Source: FEB-25 sp963726315 (lineage in GTDB: Bacteria > Chloroflexota > Anaerolineae > Anaerolineales > UBA4823). From it: 64,000 nt of DNA. The DNA lies in the NCBI GenBank assembly GCA_963726315.1, contig CAVSBZ010000007.1:558001-622000 (forward strand), given 5' to 3'. Below, one piece after another: positions 27,579-35,909 of this stretch. Each line of letters opens with the position of its first letter. Within the stretch, counting starts at the first letter, position 1. The translations under genes were made by a program, and so were the position numbers. The notes below the pieces were generated by a model. The model saw only the letters and a list, made by a program, of their open reading frames with translations. It was not told the origin of the DNA and made no database searches.

Positions 27579-29015
27579 ATGGAATTAACCGCCCAAATTC
27601 TAACCAAAGATGAACAACACCGCATCCATAACATGAGCTTACGTATCCTGGAAGAAGTGGGCATCCGCTTTCACGGTGACCGGGCTCCCAAGATTTTTAA
27701 GGAGAACGGCGTAAAGATCGACCCGCAGGATAGAATTGCTAAAATTCCTCCCGAACTCATCACGCACGCCATAGAAACTGCACCAAAGAAGTTCACGCTG
27801 GGTGCTAGAAACCCGATCCATAACTTCACCATTCCGTCCCCCCAAACCCGTTATGGTCTTGATGGTACGGCAGCGTTCGCCTTGGATTTTGCCACAGGTC
27901 AAAGGCGCTACGGGACGAGTACGGATATCGAAAATGCATTGCGCATCTTCCAACAGATGGATATGGGTGTGATGGCCTGGGCACCAACCTGTGCAGAAGA
28001 TCAACCGGCGAATATTCGCGCCTTATATGAATTCTTTCACATGGCTCGATGGTGCTCCAAGCATGGTGAGCACGAGCTTCATCGGGTGGAGCAGGTACCA
28101 TACCTGGTGGAGGGTTTGGCTGCCATCATGGGGGGTGAGGATGCTTTACGCAGGAGCAACGCCTATTCTCTGATTTACTGCCCGGTAGCCCCACTGGCTC
28201 ATGATGGACAGATGCTGGATGCCTATCTTGAGCTTGGAGAGGTTGGTTTGCCCGTAATGTGCATGCCCATGCCCGTGAATGGCACCACCGGTCCCGCCAG
28301 CCTGTATTCGAATATCGCCCTGGCAAATGCAGAAATGCTGTCGTCGTTATTAATTTTCCAGCTGGCTAATCCTGGCAGGCCGATCATTTTCTCGAGCTCC
28401 ACAGCCACCATCGATTTTAAGACTGGTGCCTACCTGGCAGGCGTGCCAGAAATGGCGCTCCAAACCGCTGCCCTGGCAGAAATGGGTAAATATTATGGTT
28501 TCCCAACCAGCGGAGCCGGGTTTACCTCCGATGCCAGGCAAGCCGGTCCCGAAGCCGTGCTGGAGAAGCTGATCACCACTTTACCTGCGGTACTAGTCGG
28601 AGCAGATCTCCTGGTGGGGTTTGGAGAGATCGAAAGTGACCAGCTGCTGATTTTAGAGCAAATTGTAGTGGATAACGAAATTGCCCATTTAATCCAACGC
28701 CTGGCGCAAGGTGTGGATTGCTCGGAGGAGAAAGACTTGTTCGCTGATATCGCCCATATTGGTCCCGGGGGGCACTTCCTAGCGGCCAAAAGCACTCGTA
28801 AGGCTGCCCGCAGCGATGAAATCTACATGTCCCAGTTAGTGGACCACCATTCTTATGAAAGCTGGATATCCCTGGGTAAACCATCCATGTACTCAAAAGC
28901 CAGGGAAGTCGTGGCGGGCATCCTGGAGGCGCCACAGGTTGACCCGTTACCGGGAGAGGTGTGTGAAAAGCTCGACCAGATCCTGAGGAAAGCAGTACGG
29001 GAAATTTCCGATTGA
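27579..29015 (+). CDS. MttB-family corrinoid methyltransferase, paralog 4 (no pyrrolysine)
   Basis: A 478-residue MttB-family protein, last gene of the operon. It has TKDEQHRIHNMSLRILEEVGIRF at the N-terminus, DGTAAFALDF where paralogs 2 and 3 have DGCGVETIDF, MPVNGTTGPASL, and a C-terminal GPGGHFLAAKSTRKAARSDE followed by YMSQLVDHHSYE. The C-terminal blocks group it with paralog 1. The segment that normally follows HVQ reads MARWCSKHGEHELHRVEQ, the most diverged copy. No internal stop. Within this window there is no corrinoid-binding protein or MtrH-like acceptor. Confidence 0.9.
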   Translation: MELTAQILTKDEQHRIHNMSLRILEEVGIRFHGDRAPKIFKENGVKIDPQDRIAKIPPELITHAIETAPKKFTLGARNPIHNFTIPSPQTRYGLDGTAAFALDFATGQRRYGTSTDIENALRIFQQMDMGVMAWAPTCAEDQPANIRALYEFFHMARWCSKHGEHELHRVEQVPYLVEGLAAIMGGEDALRRSNAYSLIYCPVAPLAHDGQMLDAYLELGEVGLPVMCMPMPVNGTTGPASLYSNIALANAEMLSSLLIFQLANPGRPIIFSSSTATIDFKTGAYLAGVPEMALQTAALAEMGKYYGFPTSGAGFTSDARQAGPEAVLEKLITTLPAVLVGADLLVGFGEIESDQLLILEQIVVDNEIAHLIQRLAQGVDCSEEKDLFADIAHIGPGGHFLAAKSTRKAARSDEIYMSQLVDHHSYESWISLGKPSMYSKAREVVAGILEAPQVDPLPGEVCEKLDQILRKAVREISD

Positions 29016-29149
29016 CCAGGATACCATCCAACCCATTCCACTGAGGGGTTCTAGCTTCCAGGCATTTGTTTACGGGAAATCGAAGGCAGTCAGGGTCGAT
29101 ATTGACAGTACCTTTACGTGGTTACCACATATCGAGGCCTGCAGCCTCC

Positions 29150-29971
29150 TTATCCACTCGCTGAGACCTCCTCGACCTTACTACCTATCCTCTTCCAATA
29201 CTTCCGCTTGGTGCCATATTGCGGCTCTTCGAATGTTGACCAGGCGAATCCCTGCGAAAGTAGATATTCATGAACTGCTTTCTCCGCCAGTGAAGTGCCC
29301 GGGCATAGGATGATCATTCCGCCAGGTTTGGTAACACGCTTCATCTCAAGATAGGAAGCCTCCGGGGTATCCCCATAAACATGCCCACCCATCGTAATAT
29401 CGGCAAAACCATTGGGGAACGGTAGGTCGGTGATCAAGCCATCCATCACGTAGATATTGCTTAGCTTCTGAGCTCGGGCTTTCTGTTTGATATACAAGCG
29501 CAGGTTGCCTACCGGCTCAACGGCATATACCGCCGCAGCTTTCTCTGCCGCGATAAAAGCCAGCCAGCCGGTGCCAGAGCCAATATCGATAACAATCTTT
29601 CCATCAAAATCAGTGACTCTCGTCAGCTCGGCAGAATCCCACTCCAGGAAAGGTTGGGCATCATAAATGCTGGGGTCGACGACATATACCAGCCAATCGT
29701 TGATATGGTCAAGGATGTCGATCTCTGCCTGGCGGACGAGCTCTGCAGTCAGGTGTGGTGAGCCTGGATGCTCAGTCATCACCCGGTCCAACCATGGGCT
29801 GAGCTCGGGGCATTTGTGGCGCATGTACCATTCAACCACCGGGTTGGCTCGCAGGGCAATTGCCAGCACTTCCTCAGGCACGTAACCAGGCATCCAGCTG
29901 AGTTGTACCCGCTCAAGTAAGAGCAGCGTGTTGAAGGAAAGGTTGGTTACATCGATCCAATCCAGGGGCAT
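29150..29971 (-). CDS. SAM-dependent methyltransferase domain protein
   Basis: A 273-residue protein. Residues 110-220 form a class I methyltransferase with motif I KIVIDIGSGTGWLAFIA, AVYAVEP, DLPFPNGFADITMGGHVYG and TKPGGMIILCPG. The N-terminal 100 residues, with WMPGYVPEEVLAIALRANPVVEWYMRHKCP, form an unrecognised helical part that seems typical of environmental Chloroflexi-like methyltransferases. Substrate unknown. It points towards the MttB array; no shared signals were seen apart from a 5-bp GAGGC/GCCTC pair in the gap. Confidence 0.82.
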   Translation of the reverse strand: MPLDWIDVTNLSFNTLLLLERVQLSWMPGYVPEEVLAIALRANPVVEWYMRHKCPELSPWLDRVMTEHPGSPHLTAELVRQAEIDILDHINDWLVYVVDPSIYDAQPFLEWDSAELTRVTDFDGKIVIDIGSGTGWLAFIAAEKAAAVYAVEPVGNLRLYIKQKARAQKLSNIYVMDGLITDLPFPNGFADITMGGHVYGDTPEASYLEMKRVTKPGGMIILCPGTSLAEKAVHEYLLSQGFAWSTFEEPQYGTKRKYWKRIGSKVEEVSASG

Positions 29972-30028
29972 GGTTATTTTTGGGGTCAGCGCATTCTGTG
30001 TAGGGGTGATTTTGGAATCAAATAATCC

Positions 30029-30787
30029 TTAAAACCTCAGCGACATGCAGGTCAACCCACCATCCATCTTGCGTACTTCGCTCACGTCCAGCTCGATGAT
30101 CTTCAACCCCAAATGAGCCAGGCTGGCGTATGTTTTCGGGAAACCTTTGGGCATCAACAGGGCATCATTCACCCATAAAGTGTTGGCAGCGTACTGCTCA
30201 TCATCATCCAATACGATTTTGTCATAATGAGCAAACGCCTGATGACCTGCCAAGGTTTTATCCACCAACAGCGTCTCGCTTCCCACATAATTGACCCCCG
30301 ATTTCAAGTGCAGCCCTCCAGCCACAGGCACAGTTTCTGATCTGTGCCCGGCGGCTGCCAATAGCGCTGCCAGCTGGGCAGCTCCTTCAGCGTTGGTGCG
30401 CTCGGATAAACCGATAAAAAAGTTATTCCCCACCATGAGGATATCTCCCCCATCGACAGTCCCGGGAGGTTGGATGTGGAAAATCGGTCGGTAGTATTCC
30501 AGGAACGGCTCGAGGCTTTTTCCTTCTCCCTGGCGCGATGGCGCACCTGAGCGGGTCATCACAGCAATATTGGGCGTGACGATGGCAGGGTCTTCAACAA
30601 AGTAGGCATCCGGGTAATCCGGCTCAGCTGGAAGTACGACCACGTCCAGCCCTACGCTCAGCAGCGCCTGGCGGTAAGCCTGGTGCTGTTTCAAGATCAG
30701 CTCGTAGTTGGGAAGTCCCAGGCTGGCTGTGGTCAATCCGTTAGCGAAGTTTTCCCCGGGCAGGCGGGTGAATGCATGGGTGAACAT
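30029..30787 (-). CDS. Dimethylarginine dimethylaminohydrolase (DDAH)-like
   Basis: A 252-residue member of the guanidino-group-modifying superfamily; DDAH converts N-omega-methylated arginines into citrulline and methylamines. The conserved blocks are VEDPAIVTPNIAVMTR with the acidic ligand, TVDGGDILMVG, GGLHLKSGVNYVG (catalytic His), ANTLWVNDALLMP and the C-terminal nucleophile Cys in GGLTCMSLRF. Length and motifs match bacterial DDAH. Arginine deiminase is not excluded, but the short length favours DDAH. It releases dimethylamine or methylamine, which is suggestive next to an MttB array, though the genes are on opposite strands. Confidence 0.88.
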   Translation of the reverse strand: MFTHAFTRLPGENFANGLTTASLGLPNYELILKQHQAYRQALLSVGLDVVVLPAEPDYPDAYFVEDPAIVTPNIAVMTRSGAPSRQGEGKSLEPFLEYYRPIFHIQPPGTVDGGDILMVGNNFFIGLSERTNAEGAAQLAALLAAAGHRSETVPVAGGLHLKSGVNYVGSETLLVDKTLAGHQAFAHYDKIVLDDDEQYAANTLWVNDALLMPKGFPKTYASLAHLGLKIIELDVSEVRKMDGGLTCMSLRF

Positions 30788-30797
30788 GGCTTAATTG

Positions 30798-30843
30798 TAA
30801 GCCCATATGCACTTCATGGGTAAGCCCATATGCACTTCATGGG
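30798..30843. repeat. 23-bp tandem duplication
   Basis: A 23-bp unit beginning TAAGCCCATATGC occurs twice without gap (30798-30820 and 30821-30843), between the DDAH start and the lipoprotein stop. It may carry the DDAH promoter region; otherwise no function seen. Confidence 0.75.
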
Positions 30844-30855
30844 TAAGATCATGGC

Positions 30856-31560
30856 TCAAATTGTCCACTGGTCATGGACCAAACCTGCCAGGTACCAGGA
30901 ACCGTTGCTTTGCAAGAAGACCATTCGCAGGCTGCGCCAATCCATGCCCTCATATTGAGGATCGAATCCAGGGAAGTAAAATTCCACGACCATCGCCTCC
31001 TGATAATATTCCGAGATGTTATCGATCGAGTTCCCCATCCCCAGGCGGTGATTGAGCGCAATTTGAGGTGCCTTGGTAAAATCCTCATCGTAGACAAATT
31101 TCGCGTAATAATCGGCGAAGGTCAGGTTGATCGGTTCACCGCTGCCATCGAAATGTCCCCATAGGTAAACCGTTGGGTCGGTCATTAAACCAGCCACTTG
31201 AGCAGCCTGAAAGACCTGGTCGCTGTCCTTAACCGTGGCATAGGGGGAGAAGCGCAGTCCCATCTGCGGGTGGACGAGCTCGGCTAGTCTGCCCTTGTCT
31301 TTTTCCTTGAGCGCATTCATAACGACAAAGGCACGCTCAAGGATGATCTGTTGTGTTGAGAGGGGATGGGAGGGCTGGAGGATGCTACTAGGCGTTTGGG
31401 TTAATGTGGGTGAAACTGTCGGAATTGAGCTGGGTTGGCTGGTTTCTACAATTAGAATTTCGGGAGGGGTGGAAGTGGGTCCTACCTCCTCGGGGTTAAT
31501 GCCGCATCCCGCCAGGGTGATTGCCAGGAATATAAAAATGAAATGTAATTTCACGGTCAT
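30856..31560 (-). CDS. Hypothetical lipoprotein
   Basis: A 234-residue lipoprotein. The ATG at 31560 has GGAGGG just upstream, and the frame extends 7 codons further. The signal peptide ends at LAGC (lipobox, about residues 16-19). A Pro/Ser/Thr linker of about 50 residues follows, then a compact domain with VVMNALKEKDKGRLAELVHPQMGLRFSP, which resembles bacterial proteins of unknown function with an NTF2-like or calcium-dependent surface-domain look. No enzyme motif seen. Exported and membrane-anchored. Confidence 0.72.
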   Translation of the reverse strand: MTVKLHFIFIFLAITLAGCGINPEEVGPTSTPPEILIVETSQPSSIPTVSPTLTQTPSSILQPSHPLSTQQIILERAFVVMNALKEKDKGRLAELVHPQMGLRFSPYATVKDSDQVFQAAQVAGLMTDPTVYLWGHFDGSGEPINLTFADYYAKFVYDEDFTKAPQIALNHRLGMGNSIDNISEYYQEAMVVEFYFPGFDPQYEGMDWRSLRMVFLQSNGSWYLAGLVHDQWTI

Positions 31561-31829
31561 GTTCCCTCCACTGGGGTTCATTGTAATCGATGGGCTAGAT
31601 TAGCGTTTGTTGTGTCTTGTCATACAGACGCCAATTAAAGTGAAATAGTTTCTAGGATCTGCCACGCTGGAGATGAAAGGTTTCATTGGCTGCTTGTTAT
31701 CAAAGAAAACCCCATCTTCGACTGGTGGATGGTTCGAGATGTTGCATGCAAGTATAATAATATCCGGCAAGGGAAGTCGTTGAGTGGGTAAGACTAATCC
31801 CAGGCCATCCTTCAAGATAAAGGGGTTAT

Positions 31830-32545
31830 TTGGATCAGGAGGAAACCACGCCAGCCCAACCACATGTTGAACGTCATTTTCGTACCAATGAGACGGTGCG
31901 GGATATTGTCATCGGTATGTCCGATGGTCTCACCGTCCCTTTCGCATTGGCAGCGGGGATCTCCGGCGTTGCCGGGCACAAACAAAAATCGTGGTGCTGG
32001 CTGGTCTGGCGGAGATCGCCGCTGGTTCAATTGCTATGGGGCTGGGCGGTTACCTGGCAGCTTAGACGGATTCCGAACATTATGTGACGGAAAGGCAGCG
32101 TGAAAATTGGGAGATCGATCACCTACCTGACCGTGAAAGAGAAGAAGTGGCGGAAGTATTCCGTAACTATGGGATGGATGATGTTCATATCAAGCCCATC
32201 TCGGATGCGATGGGCAACAATCGTGATAAGTGGCTGGATTTCATGATGCGTTTCGAGCTGGGGCTGGAAACACCCGACCCCCGTAGGGCCAGCAGAAGTG
32301 CGTTGACTATCGGTTTGTCGTATGTTGTAGGGGGATTTATCCCCTTGACCCCGTACATCTTGGTCCCTAATTTGACCACCGCGCTGATTGTCTCCATTGT
32401 AGTCACACTGATTGCACTGTTCGTTTTTAGGTATATCAAGGGTAGTTTCACCGGGACAAAACCTCTGCGGTCGGGTTTTCAGACTGCCCTGGTTGGCGGG
32501 TTGGCTGCCGGTGCAGCTTTTTTACTTGCCAGGTTAATCGGATGA
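31830..32545 (+). pseudogene. VIT1-family divalent metal transporter, broken (frameshift plus TAG)
   Basis: The N-terminal part starts at TTG 31830 and reads RHFRTNETVRDIVIGMSDGLTVPFALAAGISGV, a clear VIT1-family start. The frame is then lost in the A5 run at 31984-31988; adding one A gives GHKQKIVVLAGLAEIAAGSIAMGLGGYLAA in the -1 frame. In the restored frame a TAG (32063-32065) follows at a position where relatives usually have Arg or Lys. After it the reading continues with TDSEHYVTERQRE, and the rest (32084-32545) is an intact C-terminal part with three membrane helices. Two independent lesions argue for a true pseudogene more than for an assembly error. Restored length would be 238 residues. 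Confidence 0.85.
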
Positions 32546-32592
32546 GGGGTATGATGGTACGTGATCAGAAGTACATGTTATTGGAGGTTTAA

Positions 32593-33708
32593 ATGTCGCA
32601 GTCCACTGTGAATATCAAACGCATCGCCATATCCACCGGAGGGGGTGATGCGCCTGGGTTAAATGCAGTCATCCGGGCAGCCGTGCTTTCAGCGATCAAC
32701 CGGGGCTGGGAGGTTTATGGGATACGTGATGGTTATAACGGTCTGCTGATGCCTGAACAGTACGTCGAAGGCGGTTTGATTCGCCTGACCCGCGAGCGGG
32801 TGCGCGGCATTACCCACCTGGGGGGGACGATCATCGGCACCACCAACCGCGGCAACCCGTTGAAATACCCGATCAAGGGGCCGGACGATACCATGGTCGA
32901 AATCGACCGCTCCGATGAGCTGATCCGGGCTTTCAGGCTGCACCAGATCGATGCGCTTATCTCCATCGGTGGCGATGGGTCCATGATGATCGCAAATGAG
33001 CTGGAGAAGAAAGGCCTATGGGTGGTGGGGGTGCCCAAGACGATTGACAATGACCTGGATAAGACCGTGATCACATTTGGTTTTGATACTGCCTGTTCCT
33101 TCACCGTGGAGTGTCTAGATCGGCTGCACACCACTGCCGCCTCGCACAACCGGATCATTGTGATGGAAGTGATGGGGCGCTATGCTGGATGGATCGCCCT
33201 GGAGAGCGGGTTGGCGGGTTCGGCGGATGTGATCCTGATCCCCGAGATTCCCTATGACCTGGAGAAAGTTACCCAAAAAATCCGCGACCGCGAGGAACAT
33301 GGCAGCCTGTTTTCAATCGTGGTAGTGGCAGAAGGAGCCAGGCCGAAGGGTGGGAGCACTTCAATCATCGCTCGTGAAACCGGGCGGGCTGAACGCCTGG
33401 GAGGTATCGGGGTTAAAGTATCGGATGAGCTGCAAACACTGACCGGAAAGGAGACTCGTCTGGTGGTATTGGGGCACCTGCTGCGCGGTGGGTCACCCAC
33501 CCGATTTGACCGTCTAATCGCCCAACGCTTTGGTGCCGCTGCGGTGCGGGCAATAGCTGAGGGTCAACGCGGCATCATGGTTGCGCTCGACCCTCCAACG
33601 GTGAAATATGTGCCTCTTGAGGCAGCTACCAGGCGCATGAAAACGGTCCCTATGAGTTCAGATATTATGCTCACCGCCCGCGATATGGGCATTTGTTTTG
33701 GAGATTGA
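32593..33708 (+). CDS. pfkA: 6-phosphofructokinase
   Basis: A 371-residue cytoplasmic phosphofructokinase catalysing fructose-6-phosphate to fructose-1,6-bisphosphate. Conserved parts: GGGDAPGLN (16-24), GGDGS (126-130), catalytic PKTIDND (148-154) and MGRYAGW. The G in GGDGS (position equivalent to E. coli 104) is ATP-type, while Lys in PKTIDND (position 124) is the PPi-type residue; this G/K combination is also found in ATP-using group members. So the phosphoryl donor is probably ATP but not settled. GGAGG lies before the ATG. The gene follows the VIT1-type pseudogene by 47 bp. Confidence 0.93.
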   Translation: MSQSTVNIKRIAISTGGGDAPGLNAVIRAAVLSAINRGWEVYGIRDGYNGLLMPEQYVEGGLIRLTRERVRGITHLGGTIIGTTNRGNPLKYPIKGPDDTMVEIDRSDELIRAFRLHQIDALISIGGDGSMMIANELEKKGLWVVGVPKTIDNDLDKTVITFGFDTACSFTVECLDRLHTTAASHNRIIVMEVMGRYAGWIALESGLAGSADVILIPEIPYDLEKVTQKIRDREEHGSLFSIVVVAEGARPKGGSTSIIARETGRAERLGGIGVKVSDELQTLTGKETRLVVLGHLLRGGSPTRFDRLIAQRFGAAAVRAIAEGQRGIMVALDPPTVKYVPLEAATRRMKTVPMSSDIMLTARDMGICFGD

Positions 33709-33724
33709 GCCTGTTGATCAGCGT

Positions 33725-34384
33725 TTAAAACAACGATTCAACCTGTTCTTCCGTTAATTGTTCCAATGTCGTTACCACGATATCCGCCTGTGTAAGCGCC
33801 TCGGGCGGATTTGTGGTTGTTACGGCAATGCAGCGCATACCTGCCCGCCTGGCGGCTTCGATCCCCGGGATGGAATCTTCGATGACGACGCAATTTTGAG
33901 CTGGAACACCCAGCTGGCTACCCGCCAGCAGAAATACCGCTGGGTTGGGTTTGCCCGGCAGATCACCCGGCGTGACCAACGCATCGAAATACGACCGTAT
34001 GCCCAGCTCGTCCACCAGCACCTCCACATTTTCGGGTGGGGCGGATGACGCCACGGCTTGCCGGTAGCCCCAGCGATTGAACCGCTGCAGCCAGGCTACC
34101 ACTCCGGGCAGTGGCAATAAATGACCCTGCAGAGCTTGCCTGAACGCCAGCTCTTTTTGGTCAGCAATCCAATCGACCCATTCGGGTTCCAGGGGTCTGT
34201 CCGTCAGGTACGGCAGCAGGTCGCGGTTCTTCAAGCCGTAGATCAGGTGAAACTTCTGCCGGTCGAAGGGGATGCCTTGCTCGGTCAAAACCCGCTCCCA
34301 GGTTTCGAAGTGCAGCTGGCTGGTGTCAGTGAGTACGCCGTCCATATCCCATAGGATAGCTCTTTGAGGTGGCATGGTCACCAT
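33725..34384 (-). CDS. HAD-superfamily hydrolase (beta-phosphoglucomutase/phosphatase-like)
   Basis: A 219-residue HAD hydrolase with motif I DMDGVLTDT (nucleophile Asp), a four-helix cap typical of the subfamily I (beta-phosphoglucomutase/gph) group, motif II SSAPPE, motif III KPNPAVFLLA with catalytic Lys, and motif IV VIEDSIPGIEAARRAGM. The typical Thr/Ser in motif II is present as SS. It could be a sugar phosphatase or a beta-phosphoglucomutase; the substrate is not evident. Convergent with pfkA, with a 16-bp gap. Confidence 0.88.
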   Translation of the reverse strand: MVTMPPQRAILWDMDGVLTDTSQLHFETWERVLTEQGIPFDRQKFHLIYGLKNRDLLPYLTDRPLEPEWVDWIADQKELAFRQALQGHLLPLPGVVAWLQRFNRWGYRQAVASSAPPENVEVLVDELGIRSYFDALVTPGDLPGKPNPAVFLLAGSQLGVPAQNCVVIEDSIPGIEAARRAGMRCIAVTTTNPPEALTQADIVVTTLEQLTEEQVESLF

Positions 34385-34467
34385 TCTACCATCGGGAGGC
34401 TGGAAAGGGATTCTCGATCCTATTGAAATATAGCCTCGTGGATCGATTATTTGTTCGATAATGATTT

Positions 34468-34703
34468 TATAACTACTCAGCCACTTTATGAATATTCAAA
34501 TCAATTCGAACATCAAACAGCCCTTACCTCAATACTCCTCCCCTAAAAACATGCTTTTTTGTTTTCGTTGCCTAGCGAACTGTTTTTGTGAGCGTGGTGG
34601 GGGAGGCGGGAGGGGGGTGTTCCATTTTTTATACATCTCTTTTAGAAATACTCACTTCAAATTTTGAATGTGTGTGGTTAATTTTCAATCGGTGAGTAAT
34701 TAC
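34468..34703. repeat. Dispersed MITE-like element, copy B
   Basis: The second copy of the element near 5026-5313. Left end ATAACTACTCAGCC (from about 34469) leads into TTTATGAATATTCAAAT, matching copy A closely. The hairpin arm CTCCTCCCCTAAAAACA (34535-34551) is shared. The following block TACATCTCT and the end GAAATACTCACTTC align with the middle of copy A. The right end is GGTGAGTAATTAC (34691-34703). The middle-to-right interval is about 60 bp here against 144 bp in copy A. The element fills most of the gap between the HAD gene and the next gene. Confidence 0.6.
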
Positions 34704-34785
34704 TTGATTTTCAAACGCCTGAGAATATCTAAGGACACCTCTTCCAGGTTATGTTACGCTGTTATTAGCAATGGAGGATATGGAA

Positions 34786-35349
34786 ATGAAACCGCTAAGA
34801 GATGCTTTAGGATCCGATATTTACTGGGAACAGCCGAAGCTATCGCAACGTGACTTCGTCCTGCGCTCGCTTGATGAGCGTTTTGCACAGCTTACTTTTA
34901 CCTCGAGTTTAGACTCCACCGCAAGGGCTTCCGCAGCGGATGGAAGTTGGATCATCAAGCAGATGGGATTGATCTCAGATCAGGTGAGTGTCCAGGTAGC
35001 AGGTTCAGAAGTCGAGCTGGCAAGCTACCAGCCTGGTTGTACGGGGAGCTCGGGGGAGATCCAATTTTTGATGGGTGGGAAATATCGCTGGAATGTGATC
35101 GGCTTGATGGGAAGCAAATTTAATATCTGCAAATTGGATGGACTTGAAATAATCACCTATAAATCCGGGGCAAGGAATAGGAAATTCACCAGCTTGTTTA
35201 AGCAGCAGGCACAGGTGGTGATAGCTCCCGATGCCTGGCAAATCAAGGAATTGCCTGTCCTGGTGCTGCTCGGCTGGTACCTGGTGATTATGCACTATGA
35301 ACAGGCTGCGGTAATTGCTTCCACAGCTTCATTAGGGGCATTATACTAA
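34786..35349 (+). CDS. Uncharacterised protein, possible LURP-one/scramblase-like fold
   Basis: A 187-residue protein, no firm family. The order of short strands (FVLRSLDERFAQLTF, WIIKQMGLIS, YRWNVIGLMGSKFNI) suggests a small beta-barrel of the tubby/LURP-one type, and the C-terminus (VLLGWYLVIMHYEQA) may be an anchoring helix; both are weak inferences. The ATG at 34786 is preferred to the one at 34771 because GGAGG lies 8 nt upstream of it. No operon partners. Confidence 0.55.
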   Translation: MKPLRDALGSDIYWEQPKLSQRDFVLRSLDERFAQLTFTSSLDSTARASAADGSWIIKQMGLISDQVSVQVAGSEVELASYQPGCTGSSGEIQFLMGGKYRWNVIGLMGSKFNICKLDGLEIITYKSGARNRKFTSLFKQQAQVVIAPDAWQIKELPVLVLLGWYLVIMHYEQAAVIASTASLGALY

Positions 35350-35427
35350 TCTTATAGGTGGCTACAATAAAATGGGGGATGATTAAATATCAGGATGGTT
35401 GTCATGCCATTCTGGTGATACCTCACA

Positions 35428-35476
35428 TTGAACGACGTGTACCATCGAATTATAATATATTCAATAATTTGAATAT
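35428..35476 (+). promoter_or_regulatory. Sigma70 promoter overlapped by ArsR-type operator
   Basis: TTGAAC (-35, 35428-35433) and a perfect TATAAT (-10, 35451-35456) are separated by 17 bp. Directly after the -10 lies the perfect palindrome ATATTCAA-TAAT-TTGAATAT (35457-35476), matching the layout of ArsR/SmtB operators and covering the transcription start. The ArsR-type gene begins 43 bp downstream. Confidence 0.8.
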
Positions 35477-35519
35477 CCTCCCGGAATGATCTTCGGGCGT
35501 TTAACGGAAAACATCTACC

Positions 35520-35909
35520 ATGTCTGATTTTGACCCTTCTGCCAAACTTTTTAAAGCCCTGATGCACCCTTCCCGGTTAATGATCCTGGAAACATTGCGT
35601 GAGGGGGAACAGTGCGTCTGTCACCTCGAAGCAGTGCTTGGCTGCCGGCAGGCTTATATCTCGCAGCATCTAATGGTGCTACGCGAAGCCGGGTTGGTTG
35701 AAGACCGCCGTGAAGGTGCCCGGATTTTCTACCGCGTGATCAGACCGGAAGTGTTCGACCTGGTAGATTATGCCAACCGGCTGAGCGGTGATAAACCAAT
35801 CCAGGTAAATCAGTCAAGAATGGATACTTGTCCCTGCCCGAAGTGTAATCCTATTAAAGAGGTCGATCCGGCGCCGAACATGAAAGTTGTGCCAGGGATT
35901 TTAGAATAA
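35520..35909 (+). CDS. arsR: ArsR/SmtB-family metal(loid)-responsive repressor
   Basis: A 129-residue winged-helix repressor. It has the ArsR N-terminus (KLFKALMHPSRLMILETL), the metalloid-binding CVC pair in EQCVCHLEAVLGC (Cys32, Cys34, Cys42) in the recognition-helix region, and REAGLVEDRREGARIFYRV. A C-terminal CPCPKC (Cys104, 106, 109) is an additional cysteine cluster. The protein should release DNA on binding As(III), Sb(III) or another thiophilic metal (family knowledge; ligand inferred). The ArsR-type palindrome in the promoter fits autoregulation. The stop TAA shares one base with the next ATG. Confidence 0.93.
   Translation: MSDFDPSAKLFKALMHPSRLMILETLREGEQCVCHLEAVLGCRQAYISQHLMVLREAGLVEDRREGARIFYRVIRPEVFDLVDYANRLSGDKPIQVNQSRMDTCPCPKCNPIKEVDPAPNMKVVPGILE

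Noticed and set aside
31600..31863. 87-residue minus-strand frame beside the VIT1-type pseudogene
   Set aside because: Overlaps the VIT1-family N-terminus on the opposite strand and shows no family similarity; the VIT1-type frame explains the sequence better.
32063..32065. TAG as a pyrrolysine codon in the VIT1-type gene
   Set aside because: The family is not known to use pyrrolysine, and a frame break lies just upstream; decay is simpler.
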